Assembly (NCBI GenBank): GCA_002433465.1
Contig: DJIE01000088.1
Span: forward strand, 682 to 20,022
Direction of reading: 5' to 3'
Source of the DNA: Salinisphaera sp. UBA6602
GTDB lineage: Bacteria > Pseudomonadota > Gammaproteobacteria > Nevskiales > Salinisphaeraceae
Length of the DNA: 19,341 nucleotides
Below, one piece after another: positions 1 through 7,700 of this stretch. The notes beneath the pieces were generated by a model. It searched no databases. It was not told where the DNA came from and saw only the letters and a list, made by a program, of their open reading frames with translations. Positions within the stretch are counted from its first letter, which is position 1. Each line of letters opens with the position of its first letter. Both the position numbers and the translations under genes were made by a program.

Positions 1-1
1 C

Positions 2-1204
2 GGCAAGACCACGCTCGCGCGCCTGCTGGCGGCCGAAGTGGATATCCGTTTCGTGCAGATTTCGGCAGTGATGGCCGGGGTTAAGGACATTCGTGCGGCG
101 GTGGCCGAAGCCCGCAAGGCGCGTGAAGTCGAAGGCCGCGGTACGTTGTTGTTCGTCGACGAAGTGCACCGCTTCAACAAGGCCCAGCAGGACGGCCTGT
201 TGCCCTATGTGGAGGACGGCACCGTCGTGCTCGTGGGCGCGACCACCGAAAATCCCTCGTTCGAGGTCAACAACGCGCTGTTGTCGCGTACGCGCACCTA
301 CGTGCTGCGCGCGCTCGAGCCGGGCGTGGTGCGCGAACTCATCGACCGCGCGCTCGCCGATGGCGAACACGGCCTGGGCGAACGCGAACTGGACATGTCG
401 GCGGAACTGCGCGACCAGCTGGCTGCCCGCGCCGACGGCGATGCCCGCCGGGCATTGAATCTCCTTGAGCTGGCCGCGGATATCGCCGCCGGGCGCGACG
501 ATGGGCGCGGTGAAATCACCCAGGCCGATCTGGATGAAGTGCTGCGTGAAGGGCTGCGCCGCTTCGACAAGGGCGGCGATTACTTCTACGACCAGATGTC
601 GGCCCTGCACAAGAGCGTGCGTGGCAGCGACCCCGACGCCACACTCTACTGGCTGTCGCGCATGCTCGAGGCCGGCTGTGACCCGCGCTACGTGGCACGG
701 CGGGTCACCCGCATGGCCAGCGAAGACATCGGCAACGCCGACCCGCGCGCGCTGCGACTCACGCTCGATGCCTGGGACACCTACGAACGCCTGGGCTCGC
801 CGGAGGGCGAGCTCGCCATCGCCCAGGCCGCGGTCTATCTGGCCTGTGCGCCCAAGTCGAACGCGGTGTACATGGCGTTCAACGCCGCCTGGCGCGACGC
901 GCGCGAGCACGGCACGCTGGAAGTGCCGATGCATATTCGTAACGCACCCACGAAGCTCATGAAAGACCTCGGCTATGCCGAGGGCTATCGCTATGCCCAT
1001 AACGAGGCCGACGGCTATGCCGCCGGCGACAGCTATCTACCCGAAGAATTGGCCGGCACGCGCTACTACGAGCCGGTGGCCCGCGGCCTGGAAATCAAGA
1101 TCGGCGAAAAGCTGGCGCGCCTGCGCGCGCAGGATGCCCAGGCACCGCAACGTGTAAGCCGCAGCCATGCGCAGGGCACGTCGGACCCAGGCGAAAACCG
1201 CTAG
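2..1204 (+). CDS. rarA: Replication-associated recombination protein A (RarA/MgsA), 5' end missing
   Basis: This AAA+ clamp-loader-like ATPase acts at stalled replication forks and belongs to the RarA/MgsA/WRNIP1 family. The open frame enters at base 2 with G-K-T-T, the end of the Walker A loop, so the window begins inside the P-loop. About 45-50 N-terminal residues are lost upstream, and 400 residues remain (family about 440-450). The GTG near base 38 is an internal valine, not a start. Walker B reads LLFVDEVHRFNKAQQD, and the sensor 1 / arginine finger region is GATTENPSFEVNNALLSRTR. The C-terminal half has the tetramerisation and MgsA helical blocks, including GGDYFYDQMSALHKSVRGSD and MHIRNAPTKLMKDLGYAEGY, which are hallmarks of the family. 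The tail after about base 1130 is family-variable. It stops at TAG 1202-1204. In many proteobacteria rarA lies near serS, and serS is also present here about 7 kb away. Confidence 0.96.
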   Translation, partial: GKTTLARLLAAEVDIRFVQISAVMAGVKDIRAAVAEARKAREVEGRGTLLFVDEVHRFNKAQQDGLLPYVEDGTVVLVGATTENPSFEVNNALLSRTRTYVLRALEPGVVRELIDRALADGEHGLGERELDMSAELRDQLAARADGDARRALNLLELAADIAAGRDDGRGEITQADLDEVLREGLRRFDKGGDYFYDQMSALHKSVRGSDPDATLYWLSRMLEAGCDPRYVARRVTRMASEDIGNADPRALRLTLDAWDTYERLGSPEGELAIAQAAVYLACAPKSNAVYMAFNAAWRDAREHGTLEVPMHIRNAPTKLMKDLGYAEGYRYAHNEADGYAAGDSYLPEELAGTRYYEPVARGLEIKIGEKLARLRAQDAQAPQRVSRSHAQGTSDPGENR

Positions 1205-1259
1205 CCAGGATCTGATTATTCCCCGGGCCCACGAATAGATCATTGAATAAATCATTCTT

Positions 1260-1301
1260 GGGTTGATAGCACGCGTATGCGAGAGCACGCGCGCCCCGGC
1301 C
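1260..1301 (+). repeat. Dispersed intergenic repeat, copy A
   Basis: This copy starts with GGGTTGATA and runs through AGCACGCGCGCC. Over the first 36 bases it matches the reverse complement of 3042-3077 at 30 positions with no gaps, and the next six bases match at five. Weaker similarity with one gap continues to about 1315. It lies 55 bases after the rarA stop, in the same orientation as rarA. What it does is unknown. It could be a REP-like element or part of a transcript-end structure. Confidence 0.65.
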
Positions 1302-1306
1302 GGGGC
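1293..1306. repeat. Perfect 14-base GC palindrome
   Basis: The sequence is GCCCCGGCCGGGGC, fully self-complementary, at the 3' edge of repeat copy A. No T-run follows, so it is not a standard intrinsic terminator, although it could form a cruciform or a stem in RNA. Confidence 0.5.
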
Positions 1307-1512
1307 CGTTAAGCCACTCTGAGAGAGGACGGACGGTGCCAGCGTTTCTTTCGATGGCGTTGAAAAAAGCTGCCGCAGCCAGCCGTTCTGCTGCGGATTG
1401 ATACATCCCGTATCGGCTCGATTTCGCAGTCTTCCCGGAACGTTTGGGCCGCGCGTGGCCGCAGTTGCCGACCATCGAGTCTTCGCCGAGCACCGCGCGA
1501 TTCAAAAGCGAC

Positions 1513-1539
1513 TAGATTAATTTTCTCTTTGGCCGATAA
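1513..1539 (+). promoter_or_regulatory. Candidate sigma-28 (FliA) promoter
   Basis: The -10-like block GCCGATAA at 1532-1539 matches the FliA consensus exactly. Eleven bases upstream is TAGATTAA (1513-1520), which agrees with the first bases of the FliA -35 element (TAAA) at three of four positions. The 11-base spacing is the spacing of the E. coli consensus. Transcription would start near 1547 and leave a leader of about 160 bases before the ATG at 1709. This is a prediction from motif match only. Confidence 0.45.
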
Positions 1540-1633
1540 AGGAATAAACGTACGTCGCCTGCCGGTCGCGCATCCAGTCGCAACTCCCGAACATAGCACC
1601 GCCCGCGCCACGCGGGCAGGGGGGCGCCGCGAT

Positions 1634-1645
1634 TTTTGCGCAAAA
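1634..1645. promoter_or_regulatory. Perfect palindrome TTTTGCGCAAAA, possible operator
   Basis: This 12-base perfect inverted repeat lies 63 bases before the proposed start of the EAL-HDOD gene. It could be a regulator site or a leader hairpin. No regulator can be named. Confidence 0.3.
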
Positions 1646-1693
1646 CGTTCGTCCGGCGGTGCCGATATGTCGTATCTAGAGGTTCCGATATCC

Positions 1694-1698
1694 AAGGA
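1694..1698 (+). promoter_or_regulatory. Ribosome binding site AAGGA deciding the EAL-HDOD start
   Basis: AAGGA lies 10 bases before ATG 1709. The in-frame alternatives TTG 1529 and ATG 1667 have no comparable site, so 1709 is the preferred start. Confidence 0.6.
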
Positions 1699-1708
1699 TT
1701 GCGTTTTA

Positions 1709-2962
1709 ATGTCGGCAGACCCAACCAACGCCAGCAACACAACCGATATTCTCTTTGCGCGACAGCCGATCTACGATCGCGATGCGACGCGCCGTGGCTT
1801 CGAGCTACTGTTTCGCCAAAGCGCCAGCGCCTTGAGTGCGCCCGTCGTTTTCGACGGCGAAGCGGCGACCCGCAGCGTTCTGGTCAATGCCTTTTCAGAA
1901 GCCGATATCGAAGTCGTCTGCGAGGGCAATCCGGCGTTCGTGAACTTCACCGAGCAGACGATCGCCGAGGATCTGCCGTTCGACCCCGCGTTCCTGGTGG
2001 TGGAAGTCCTCGAAAGCGTCAACGCCACGCCGGTGGTGTTCGAGGCGCTTACGAACCTGCGCCGTTTGGGCTTTAAGATCGCCCTCGACGACTATACTCG
2101 GCCCGACGCGGACCATCCGCTGTTGTCTTATGCCGATATCGTCAAGCTCGAATATCCGGCCTACTCGAACGCGTCGCTCGCGCAGGCCATCGAGGCGCTG
2201 CGCACGCAATATCCGCAGATCACGCTTCTCGCCGAAAAAATCGAGACGCATGAAGACTTCGAGCAGTGCCGCCAACTTGGCTGCGATCTGTTTCAGGGGT
2301 ATTTCCTGGCGCGCCCCGAGGCCGTTTTCGGCCGGCCATTACCCGCCGCGCATGTCCGAATTCTCGAGCTGCTCGCACGCCTGAATGATCCGAATGCCGG
2401 TATCGATCAGATCGGGCGTACCGTAAGCGAGGATCCGTATCTGAGCCTGCGGGTGCTCAAGCTCGTCAACTCATCGCTGTTCGGTATGGCACGGGAGATC
2501 ACCTCGCTCGACCGGGCGATTCTTGCCCTGGGTCTGAATCGACTGCGTGCCTTCGCAAGCCTGCTGGCCTTGTCTGGTCTTCAGCGCAAACCACTGGCCC
2601 TGCAATACATTGCCATCAGCCGCAGCTTTATCTGTCAGACGCTCTGCGAGCATCGGGCCGGCTGCGACGGCCCGATGGGGTTCATGATCGGGCTGTTGTC
2701 GTGTCTGGACGCATTCACCGATCGGCCACTGGCCGAGGTGCTGGCCCAGGCGCCTTTCGACCCCAAGATCGTGACGGCATTGCTCGATCGCCAGGGCCCG
2801 CTGGGCGTCATTCTGGATGCCACACTCGCACACGAACGCGGCGAACTGGAGCAGGTGCCCTGGGCTCGGCTCCAGGCCTTGGGTATCGAGCCCGAGACGT
2901 TCATGGCCGCGTTCCGGCAATCGGTAGCCACCGCGCATCAACAAATGCAGATGTTTCATTAG
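1709..2962 (+). CDS. EAL-HDOD domain signalling protein (YuxH type)
   Basis: The 417-residue protein has the architecture of YuxH-like proteins, with an EAL c-di-GMP phosphodiesterase-type domain at about 15-210 and an HDOD domain at about 215-400. The opening DILFARQPIYDRD and FELLFRQ are the family signature, with E32 at the EAL position. Several residues used for metal and catalysis in active EAL domains have counterparts: FVNFTE, VVEVLE, ALDDY, IVKLEY, AEKIE and FQGYFLARP. Hydrolysis is therefore possible, although many family members are thought to be degenerate. The HDOD part shows VSEDPYLSLRVLKLVNSS and SLDRAILALGLNRLRAF. HDOD domains are linked to signalling and to regulation of motility or virulence, without known catalysis. 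ATG 1709 gives the usual family length (about 400). The candidate sigma-28 promoter upstream would tie it to flagellar gene expression, which is inference. Confidence 0.9.
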   Translation: MSADPTNASNTTDILFARQPIYDRDATRRGFELLFRQSASALSAPVVFDGEAATRSVLVNAFSEADIEVVCEGNPAFVNFTEQTIAEDLPFDPAFLVVEVLESVNATPVVFEALTNLRRLGFKIALDDYTRPDADHPLLSYADIVKLEYPAYSNASLAQAIEALRTQYPQITLLAEKIETHEDFEQCRQLGCDLFQGYFLARPEAVFGRPLPAAHVRILELLARLNDPNAGIDQIGRTVSEDPYLSLRVLKLVNSSLFGMAREITSLDRAILALGLNRLRAFASLLALSGLQRKPLALQYIAISRSFICQTLCEHRAGCDGPMGFMIGLLSCLDAFTDRPLAEVLAQAPFDPKIVTALLDRQGPLGVILDATLAHERGELEQVPWARLQALGIEPETFMAAFRQSVATAHQQMQMFH

Positions 2963-2983
2963 GGCGTGTTAACGCTAATGAAA
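2954..2983. repeat. Inverted repeat spanning the EAL-HDOD stop codon
   Basis: TTTCATTAG (2954-2962) is perfectly complementary to CTAATGAAA (2975-2983). With a GG bulge, CGT/ACG extends the stem to a GTTA loop. The left arm contains the TAG stop (2960-2962). No T-run follows, so it may protect the 3' end or act as an atypical terminator. Confidence 0.45.
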
Positions 2984-3035
2984 TCGTCGCGCCGCGCTCT
3001 TATCCGTCGTTTCTTTCAATAGCGTCACGACCGGT

Positions 3036-3077
3036 GGCCGTGGCGCGCGTGCTGGCGTACACGCGCGTTATCAACCC
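3036..3077 (-). repeat. Dispersed intergenic repeat, copy B (inverted)
   Basis: Read on the minus strand it starts with GGGTTGATA at 3077 and ends with AGCACGCGCGCC near 3042, then ACGGCC. It matches copy A (1260-1301) at 35 of 42 positions. It contains an 8-base inverted repeat CGCGCGTG (3044-3051) / CACGCGCG (3060-3067) with an 8-base loop. It lies 39 bases downstream of the HAD gene stop and in the orientation of that gene, the same arrangement as copy A after rarA. A smaller stem, CCATGT 3094-3099 / ACATGG 3110-3115, lies between the stop and the repeat. Confidence 0.65.
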
Positions 3078-3116
3078 GAACGACCATAGAGTTCCATGTC
3101 GGGCTCACAACATGGG

Positions 3117-3797
3117 TTATTGCGTATCTTGCTCGATAATACGCCGGGCGACTTCGTTTAGATCGGCGCCGACTATATCCGGTGCTTCGCCCACCGGGTT
3201 GATGGTCTGACCGTTGCGGGCGACGAATGCACCCGCACAGCCGGCACGTATCGCGCCGGTTATATCCCAGTCGTGCGCGGCGATCATGCGTAGAGAAAAC
3301 AGGTCGCAGTCCAGCGCCTGCGCGGCGACCGCATAGGCGGCCGGGTGCGGCTTGTATTTGCGCGCATGGTCGACCGACAACACGTGGTCGAATAACGATG
3401 CGAGCCCGGCGTTCGCAAACTGCTGATCAACGGTTTTCTGGGCGGAGTTGGTCAGGGCGACCAGTTTGAAACCGTGATCGCGAAGGGTTGCGAGCGCTTC
3501 GGGCACTTCCGGACAGGGCGCCAGCTGGGCGATGGTGTCGAACACCCGTTGCTTGTCTTCGCTGGCCAGTTCGTCGGTTCCGGCCATGGCATCCAGACAG
3601 GCATCGGCGAGCTGGCTGAAGTCGCGATATTCGCCGGTCAGCGTCGTAACGGTGGACCAATGCAACAGGTTTGCGAACCAGCGCTCGCGCGCATCGGCGC
3701 TGCCGAACAGCGATTCAAAGACCGGATCCAGCGGTGCCAGATCAAGCAGGGTTTCGTTTACGTCGAAAACGAGATGGCGGTACGGCATGGGGATCAT
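3117..3797 (-). CDS. HAD-superfamily hydrolase, haloacid dehalogenase type II-like
   Basis: The 226-residue protein resembles (S)-2-haloacid dehalogenase (type II, HAD subfamily IA), which removes halide from short 2-haloacids by an aspartyl ester. The nucleophile is D12 in YRHLVFDVNETLLD. Motif II is LVALTNS, the motif III lysine lies in RKYKPHPAAY, and the acidic end motif is AAHDWDITGAIRAG. The cap domain (about 20-95) has the FANLLHWSTVTTLTGEYRDF pattern typical of this subfamily. True dehalogenase activity is plausible but unproven, since many members act on other small phosphate or halo substrates. Starts at ATG 3797 or ATG 3788 are both possible. Neither has a ribosome binding site, and a TATAAT ends nine bases ahead of the first ATG, so the transcript could be nearly leaderless. 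It is cytoplasmic and monocistronic. Confidence 0.88.
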   Translation of the reverse strand: MIPMPYRHLVFDVNETLLDLAPLDPVFESLFGSADARERWFANLLHWSTVTTLTGEYRDFSQLADACLDAMAGTDELASEDKQRVFDTIAQLAPCPEVPEALATLRDHGFKLVALTNSAQKTVDQQFANAGLASLFDHVLSVDHARKYKPHPAAYAVAAQALDCDLFSLRMIAAHDWDITGAIRAGCAGAFVARNGQTINPVGEAPDIVGADLNEVARRIIEQDTQ

Positions 3798-3806
3798 TGG
3801 CGAAGC

Positions 3807-3812
3807 ATTATA
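3807..3812 (-). promoter_or_regulatory. Candidate -10 box TATAAT of the HAD gene
   Basis: A perfect TATAAT reads on the minus strand from 3812 to 3807. The expected transcription start, about seven bases on, would fall near 3800, only a few bases before ATG 3797. The -35 region (about 3830-3835) does not match TTGACA, suggesting dependence on an activator or a weak promoter. Confidence 0.4.
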
Positions 3813-3824
3813 TTGCGCGCAATA
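3811..3824. promoter_or_regulatory. Perfect palindrome TATTGCGCGCAATA, possible operator
   Basis: This 14-base perfect palindrome overlaps the end of the TATAAT box upstream of the HAD gene by two bases, a position where a bound dimer would block RNA polymerase. The regulator is unknown. The rest of 3825-4067, between the HAD and crbR genes, shows no confident promoter. Confidence 0.4.
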
Positions 3825-4067
3825 GTACGGGCACTACTGCGACATTGCGAGATGAAACGCTAAAAGCGCCGTAATCGCATTGGACGGTTTGAAAAGACAT
3901 ATTTTCCTGCGCGCGTCTTCGGGTCGGCGAGGCCCTGCCAGCCTAAGGCGAGATACGGCTCGCGGCGGGTTTCTCTTCTTTACGGCGTAGGTATGAAGCT
4001 CGTATGTCGTTTATGATCACGACATCGATCGTCGCCGACCGGTGCGGGGTATGGCGGCCTACTCTTC

Positions 4068-4072
4068 AGAGG
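4068..4072 (+). promoter_or_regulatory. Ribosome binding site of crbR
   Basis: AGAGG lies four bases before ATG 4077. It supports that start, and it is one of the clearer binding sites in a window where many starts lack one. Confidence 0.5.
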
Positions 4073-4076
4073 CGCG

Positions 4077-4748
4077 ATGAAAGTTCTAATTGCAGATGAC
4101 CATCCCTTGTTTCGTTCTGCGCTGAGCCAGGCGGTCAAGCAATGCCTGGACTCGCCGGTGCTTGAAACCGTAGGTTCGTTCGACGAACTCAGCGATATGT
4201 TGAAACGCAACAGCGATCTGGATCTGCTGCTGCTGGATCTGAACATGCCGGGCGCACGCGGTTATTCGGCCCTGGTGCATGCGCGCAGCGTGGCGCCGGC
4301 ATTGCCGGTGATCGTGGTCTCGGCTTACGAGGACGCGGGTGTCGCCCGCGCAGCGCTGGATCATGGTGCGGCCGGCTTCATCCCGAAATCGGCATCGCCA
4401 GAAACGATGGCGCACGCGATCGATACCGTACTGGCCGGCGATCGCTGGGCGCCGGAGGCGGTCGATGAAGTACCCAACAGCGATAACGAATTCACCGATA
4501 AGCTGGCGCTGCTCACGCCGCAGCAGCAGCGGGTACTGGTCATGCTGACCGACGGCCTGCTCAACAAGCAGATCGCGATCGACCTGGATATTTCCGAGGC
4601 GACGGTGAAAGCGCATATCACCGCGATTCTGCGCAAGCTGGGTGTGCATACGCGCACCCAGGCCGTTATCGCCGCGCGCAGCCTGGAAATCGACTGGGCA
4701 AGCTACGGCCGAAGCGCGCCGGGGGCACCGAGCAACGGCGAGGCCTGA
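4077..4748 (+). CDS. crbR: LuxR/NarL-family response regulator, CrbR (ErdR/AgmR)-like
   Basis: This 223-residue two-component regulator has a receiver domain at about 1-118: acidic pair D7-D8 in IADDHP, phospho-acceptor D54 in LLLLDLNMPG, S82 in VVSAYED and K104 in GFIPKSAS. A GerE/LuxR helix-turn-helix follows at about 144-205 (LTPQQQRVLVMLTDGLLNKQ, then ISEATVKAHITAILRKLGVH, TRTQAVIAA). Such proteins bind promoters as phosphorylated dimers. The receiver sequence and the directly adjacent SLC5-type hybrid kinase point to CrbR (ErdR in Pseudomonas), which activates the acetyl-CoA synthetase gene acs and related acetate or alcohol catabolism. The two genes face tail to tail, so they are transcribed separately. 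No acs lies in the window. Start ATG 4077 has a binding site. The assignment to CrbR rests on neighbourhood and general sequence character. Confidence 0.85.
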   Translation: MKVLIADDHPLFRSALSQAVKQCLDSPVLETVGSFDELSDMLKRNSDLDLLLLDLNMPGARGYSALVHARSVAPALPVIVVSAYEDAGVARAALDHGAAGFIPKSASPETMAHAIDTVLAGDRWAPEAVDEVPNSDNEFTDKLALLTPQQQRVLVMLTDGLLNKQIAIDLDISEATVKAHITAILRKLGVHTRTQAVIAARSLEIDWASYGRSAPGAPSNGEA

Positions 4749-4759
4749 GCCCGGGCCTC
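4740..4759. repeat. Hairpin across the crbR/crbS convergent ends
   Basis: GAGGCC (4740-4745) pairs with GGCCTC (4754-4759) around an 8-base loop that includes the crbR stop TGA (4746-4748). The right arm overlaps the crbS stop (4758-4760). It could limit read-through in both directions, but it lacks T-runs. Confidence 0.35.
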
Positions 4760-7700
4760 AAGCACGGGCAAGCATGGCCAGCGTGGCCCGCAGCTTCGCC
4801 GGTTCCAGCGGCTTGTAAAGCACGTTTACGCCCATGGCCCGGGCGCGGTCGACGATCGCGCGATCGCGGTTGGCGGTAATCAGAAGACAGCGCAGATCGC
4901 GCACCTCGAGCAGGCGGGCGGCCAGCTCCAGGCCGTTCGGGGTGTTGCTGCCCAGGTCGAAATCCAGCACCGCGATCTCGATATCCAGGTCGGTGGCCAC
5001 CGCGGCCGCGTCCTCGGCGGGCGCGGTGATGCATTCGGCCTGCCAGCGTTCGAGCAGGCCGGTGAGCGCATCGAGCGATGCGTTGTCGTCATCCACGCAC
5101 AGAATCTGACACCCAGCCAGCGCCTGGGCTTCGTCGGCGGGATTGAGCACACGGCTTTGGGTATCGGTATCGTCGCCCGGCGCTGCGCGTTCCACCTCCA
5201 GACAGAACAGGGTGCCGTGGCCGAGCTTCGAGCGTACCTCGATGCGATGGCCCAGCAGGCGCGCCATGCGATCGGCCAGCGACAGGCCCAGGCCGAGGCC
5301 ACGATCGCCCGAGACGGCGGTGGAAGCGCCGCGCGAGAATTCTTCGAAGATCGTGCCCAGTTGTTCGTCCGCGATCCCGGGGCCGGTATCCCAGATCTGT
5401 ATGCGCACGTGATCGCGGCTGCGACGTACGCCCAGCAGCACGCGGCCCCGCGGGGTATAGCGTACGGCGTTGGAGAGAAAGTTCTGCAGAATACGGCGTA
5501 GCAGGGCGGGGTCGGAGCGCACCCAGCAGCTTGACGTTACGCTGTGCAGATCCAGGCCTGCCTCCTGTGCCAGTACGGAGAACTCGGCGGTGAGCGGGTC
5601 GAGCACGCGCGTCAGCGCAAAAGCGCGCGGGCTGACGTCCCAGGCGCCGGCATCGATCTTGGATATATCCAGTAGCGGCTCGAGCAGCGACTGCGCCGCC
5701 TCCAGTGATGTCTGGATATGGGTCAGTGCCTCGGTCTGGTCGGCATGACCGCGTTCTCGGGCCGTGGCGGCGAACAAACGCGCGGCATTCAGCGGCTGCA
5801 GCAGATCGTGGCTGGCAGCGGCCAGAAAGCGGGTCTTGCTCAGGTTGGCGCGTTCGGCCTCCCGGCGTGCCTGCTGGGCTGCCTGCTGGGCCGCGGCGCG
5901 TTGATCGTTTTCCCGGCGTAGCCCTTCGTTGGCGCGGCTGAGGGCCGCGGTCCGTTCGGTCACGCGGGCTTCGAGCTGTTCGTTGGCCCGGGTCAGCGCG
6001 GCTTCGGTGCGCTTGAAGGCGGTGATGTCGTTGAAGGTGGTAACGAAGCCGCCGCCAGGCATGGGGCTGCCGGTCATCTGCAGCACGGTGTCGTTATGTC
6101 GGTGACGTTCGAAGCGATGCGCCCGGCCTTCACGCATATGCGCCAGGCGCTTGCGCACATGTTCTTCGACCGGGCCCGGGCCGCATTCCCCGCGCATGGC
6201 GTTGAAGCGAATCAGATCAGCCACCGGGCGGCCGGTGCGTACCAGCCCGGGCGGATATTCGAACAGCTCGAGATACCGCGTATTCCAGGCCACCAGTCGC
6301 AGGTCCTGATCGATCACGGAAATGCCCTGTTCGATATTTTCCAGGGCGGCCTGCAATACGCTGCGGTTGAACTGTACCGCGTCGGCGGTACGGTCGATCA
6401 GACGCACCATGTCCTCGATCGCCAGATCGCGCTGGCGTAGCCCGGATGCGAGCATGAGCCGTGCCGAGGCGCTGCCCACCACGCCGGCGAGCCGGCGTTC
6501 GGCGAACTGCAGCAAATGCGCATCCACGAGCTGATTCGACAGAATTTCGCGGTCGTGGTTGCCGGCATATTCGTTGAGCGCGGCATGCGCCGCCTGCACG
6601 CCGAGAAAGCGCTGCAGCAGCACTTCCAGCTCGGCGACGCGGATCGCCGGCTGGCGGGTCTCCGTACGGCGACGCTGGGCCCGCTGCAGGCCGAGATCGA
6701 CGAAGGCGATGGCCTGGGCGCGTTCGATGAGGCTGGTCGAGCTGTTGAGCGATACGCCGGTCATGACGACGATATCGACCAGCAGGATCCAGAACACGCC
6801 GTGGGTGAGCGTATCGCCGAAGTCGTAGCCGAAAAGCGCATGCGGCGTGAGCCAGCTGATATGGAACGGCCCGGTGGCCACCCAGCCGGCATCCAGCCAG
6901 CCCACCGCGGCCAGGTTGGGCAGCACCAGCGTATAGATCCAGACGCCCAACCCCGCGGCCAGCCCTGCGACGACCCCGCGCCGACCGATGGCGCGGATGT
7001 ACAGCCCGCCGATCAGCGGCGGCAGAAACAGCGCGACGCCGGCGAAGGACAGCAACCCGATGGATGCAAGGGCCTCCGAGTTGCCGAACAGGCGGTAGCA
7101 GCACCAGGCCAGAAACAGAATCAGCACGATCAGCCCGCGCCGGATATGCAGCAGCGCGTTGCCGATATCGCGGCGGCCGATGAAGCCCAGGCGCGGGATA
7201 CGCAGTATCAGCGGGACCACGACTTCGTTGCAGAGCATGGTCGCCAGCGTCACCGTGGCCATGATCACCATGCTGGTGCCCGCCGATACGCCGCCGATAT
7301 AGGCGGCCAGGGCCACGCCGGGCGCGTCGGCCGCCAGCGGCAGGGCGAGCACGAAACGATCGGGATTGACCTGGCCCGGTTCGAACAGCACCAGGCCGGC
7401 AGCGGCCAGTGGGATCACGAACAGCGACATCAGCAGCAGATACAGCGGAAACAGCCAGCGCGCCGTATTCAGGTCGCGCGTGTCGGTGTTTTCCACCACG
7501 CCGACGTGGAACTGGCGCGGCAGGCACAGCGTGGCGCCGACGGCGAGGATGCAGGTGGTTGCAAAGCGGGCATCCAGCAGCGGCGCGTCGAACAACTGGT
7601 TGAACTTGTCGATTTGCCCGGCTTGAGCGAACAGGTCGCCCAGGCCGTTGAACATGCCGTAGACCACGAACAGGCCCACGAACAGAAAGGCAGCGAGTTT

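Larger units (their letters stand above)
1205..1708. other. 504-base gene-free region between rarA and the EAL-HDOD gene
   Basis: I see no credible gene here. The open frames on the minus strand have no recognisable protein and no good start. The region holds a dispersed repeat copy (1260-1301), a perfect GC palindrome (1293-1306), a sigma-28-like promoter (1513-1539), a T4-GCGC-A4 palindrome (1634-1645) and a ribosome binding site (1694-1698). A frame open from TTG 1529 into the downstream gene includes most of the second half, but that stretch lacks domain similarity and a binding site, so I treat it as leader. An imperfect 12-base tandem repeat (ATAGATCATTGA / ATAAATCATTCT) sits just before the dispersed repeat. 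Confidence 0.6.

Noticed and set aside
38..40. GTG 38 as the start of rarA
   Set aside because: The frame upstream encodes the Walker A end GKTT, so the gene begins outside the window.
1529..1708. N-terminal extension of the EAL-HDOD protein from TTG 1529 or ATG 1667
   Set aside because: The extra residues are not family-like. The TTG overlaps the candidate promoter, and only ATG 1709 has a Shine-Dalgarno sequence.
1309..1740. Minus-strand frames of 136-143 codons in the rarA/EAL-HDOD gap
   Set aside because: They are arginine- and alanine-rich without domains, and they cross the promoter and 5' end of the EAL-HDOD gene. They are not supported as genes.
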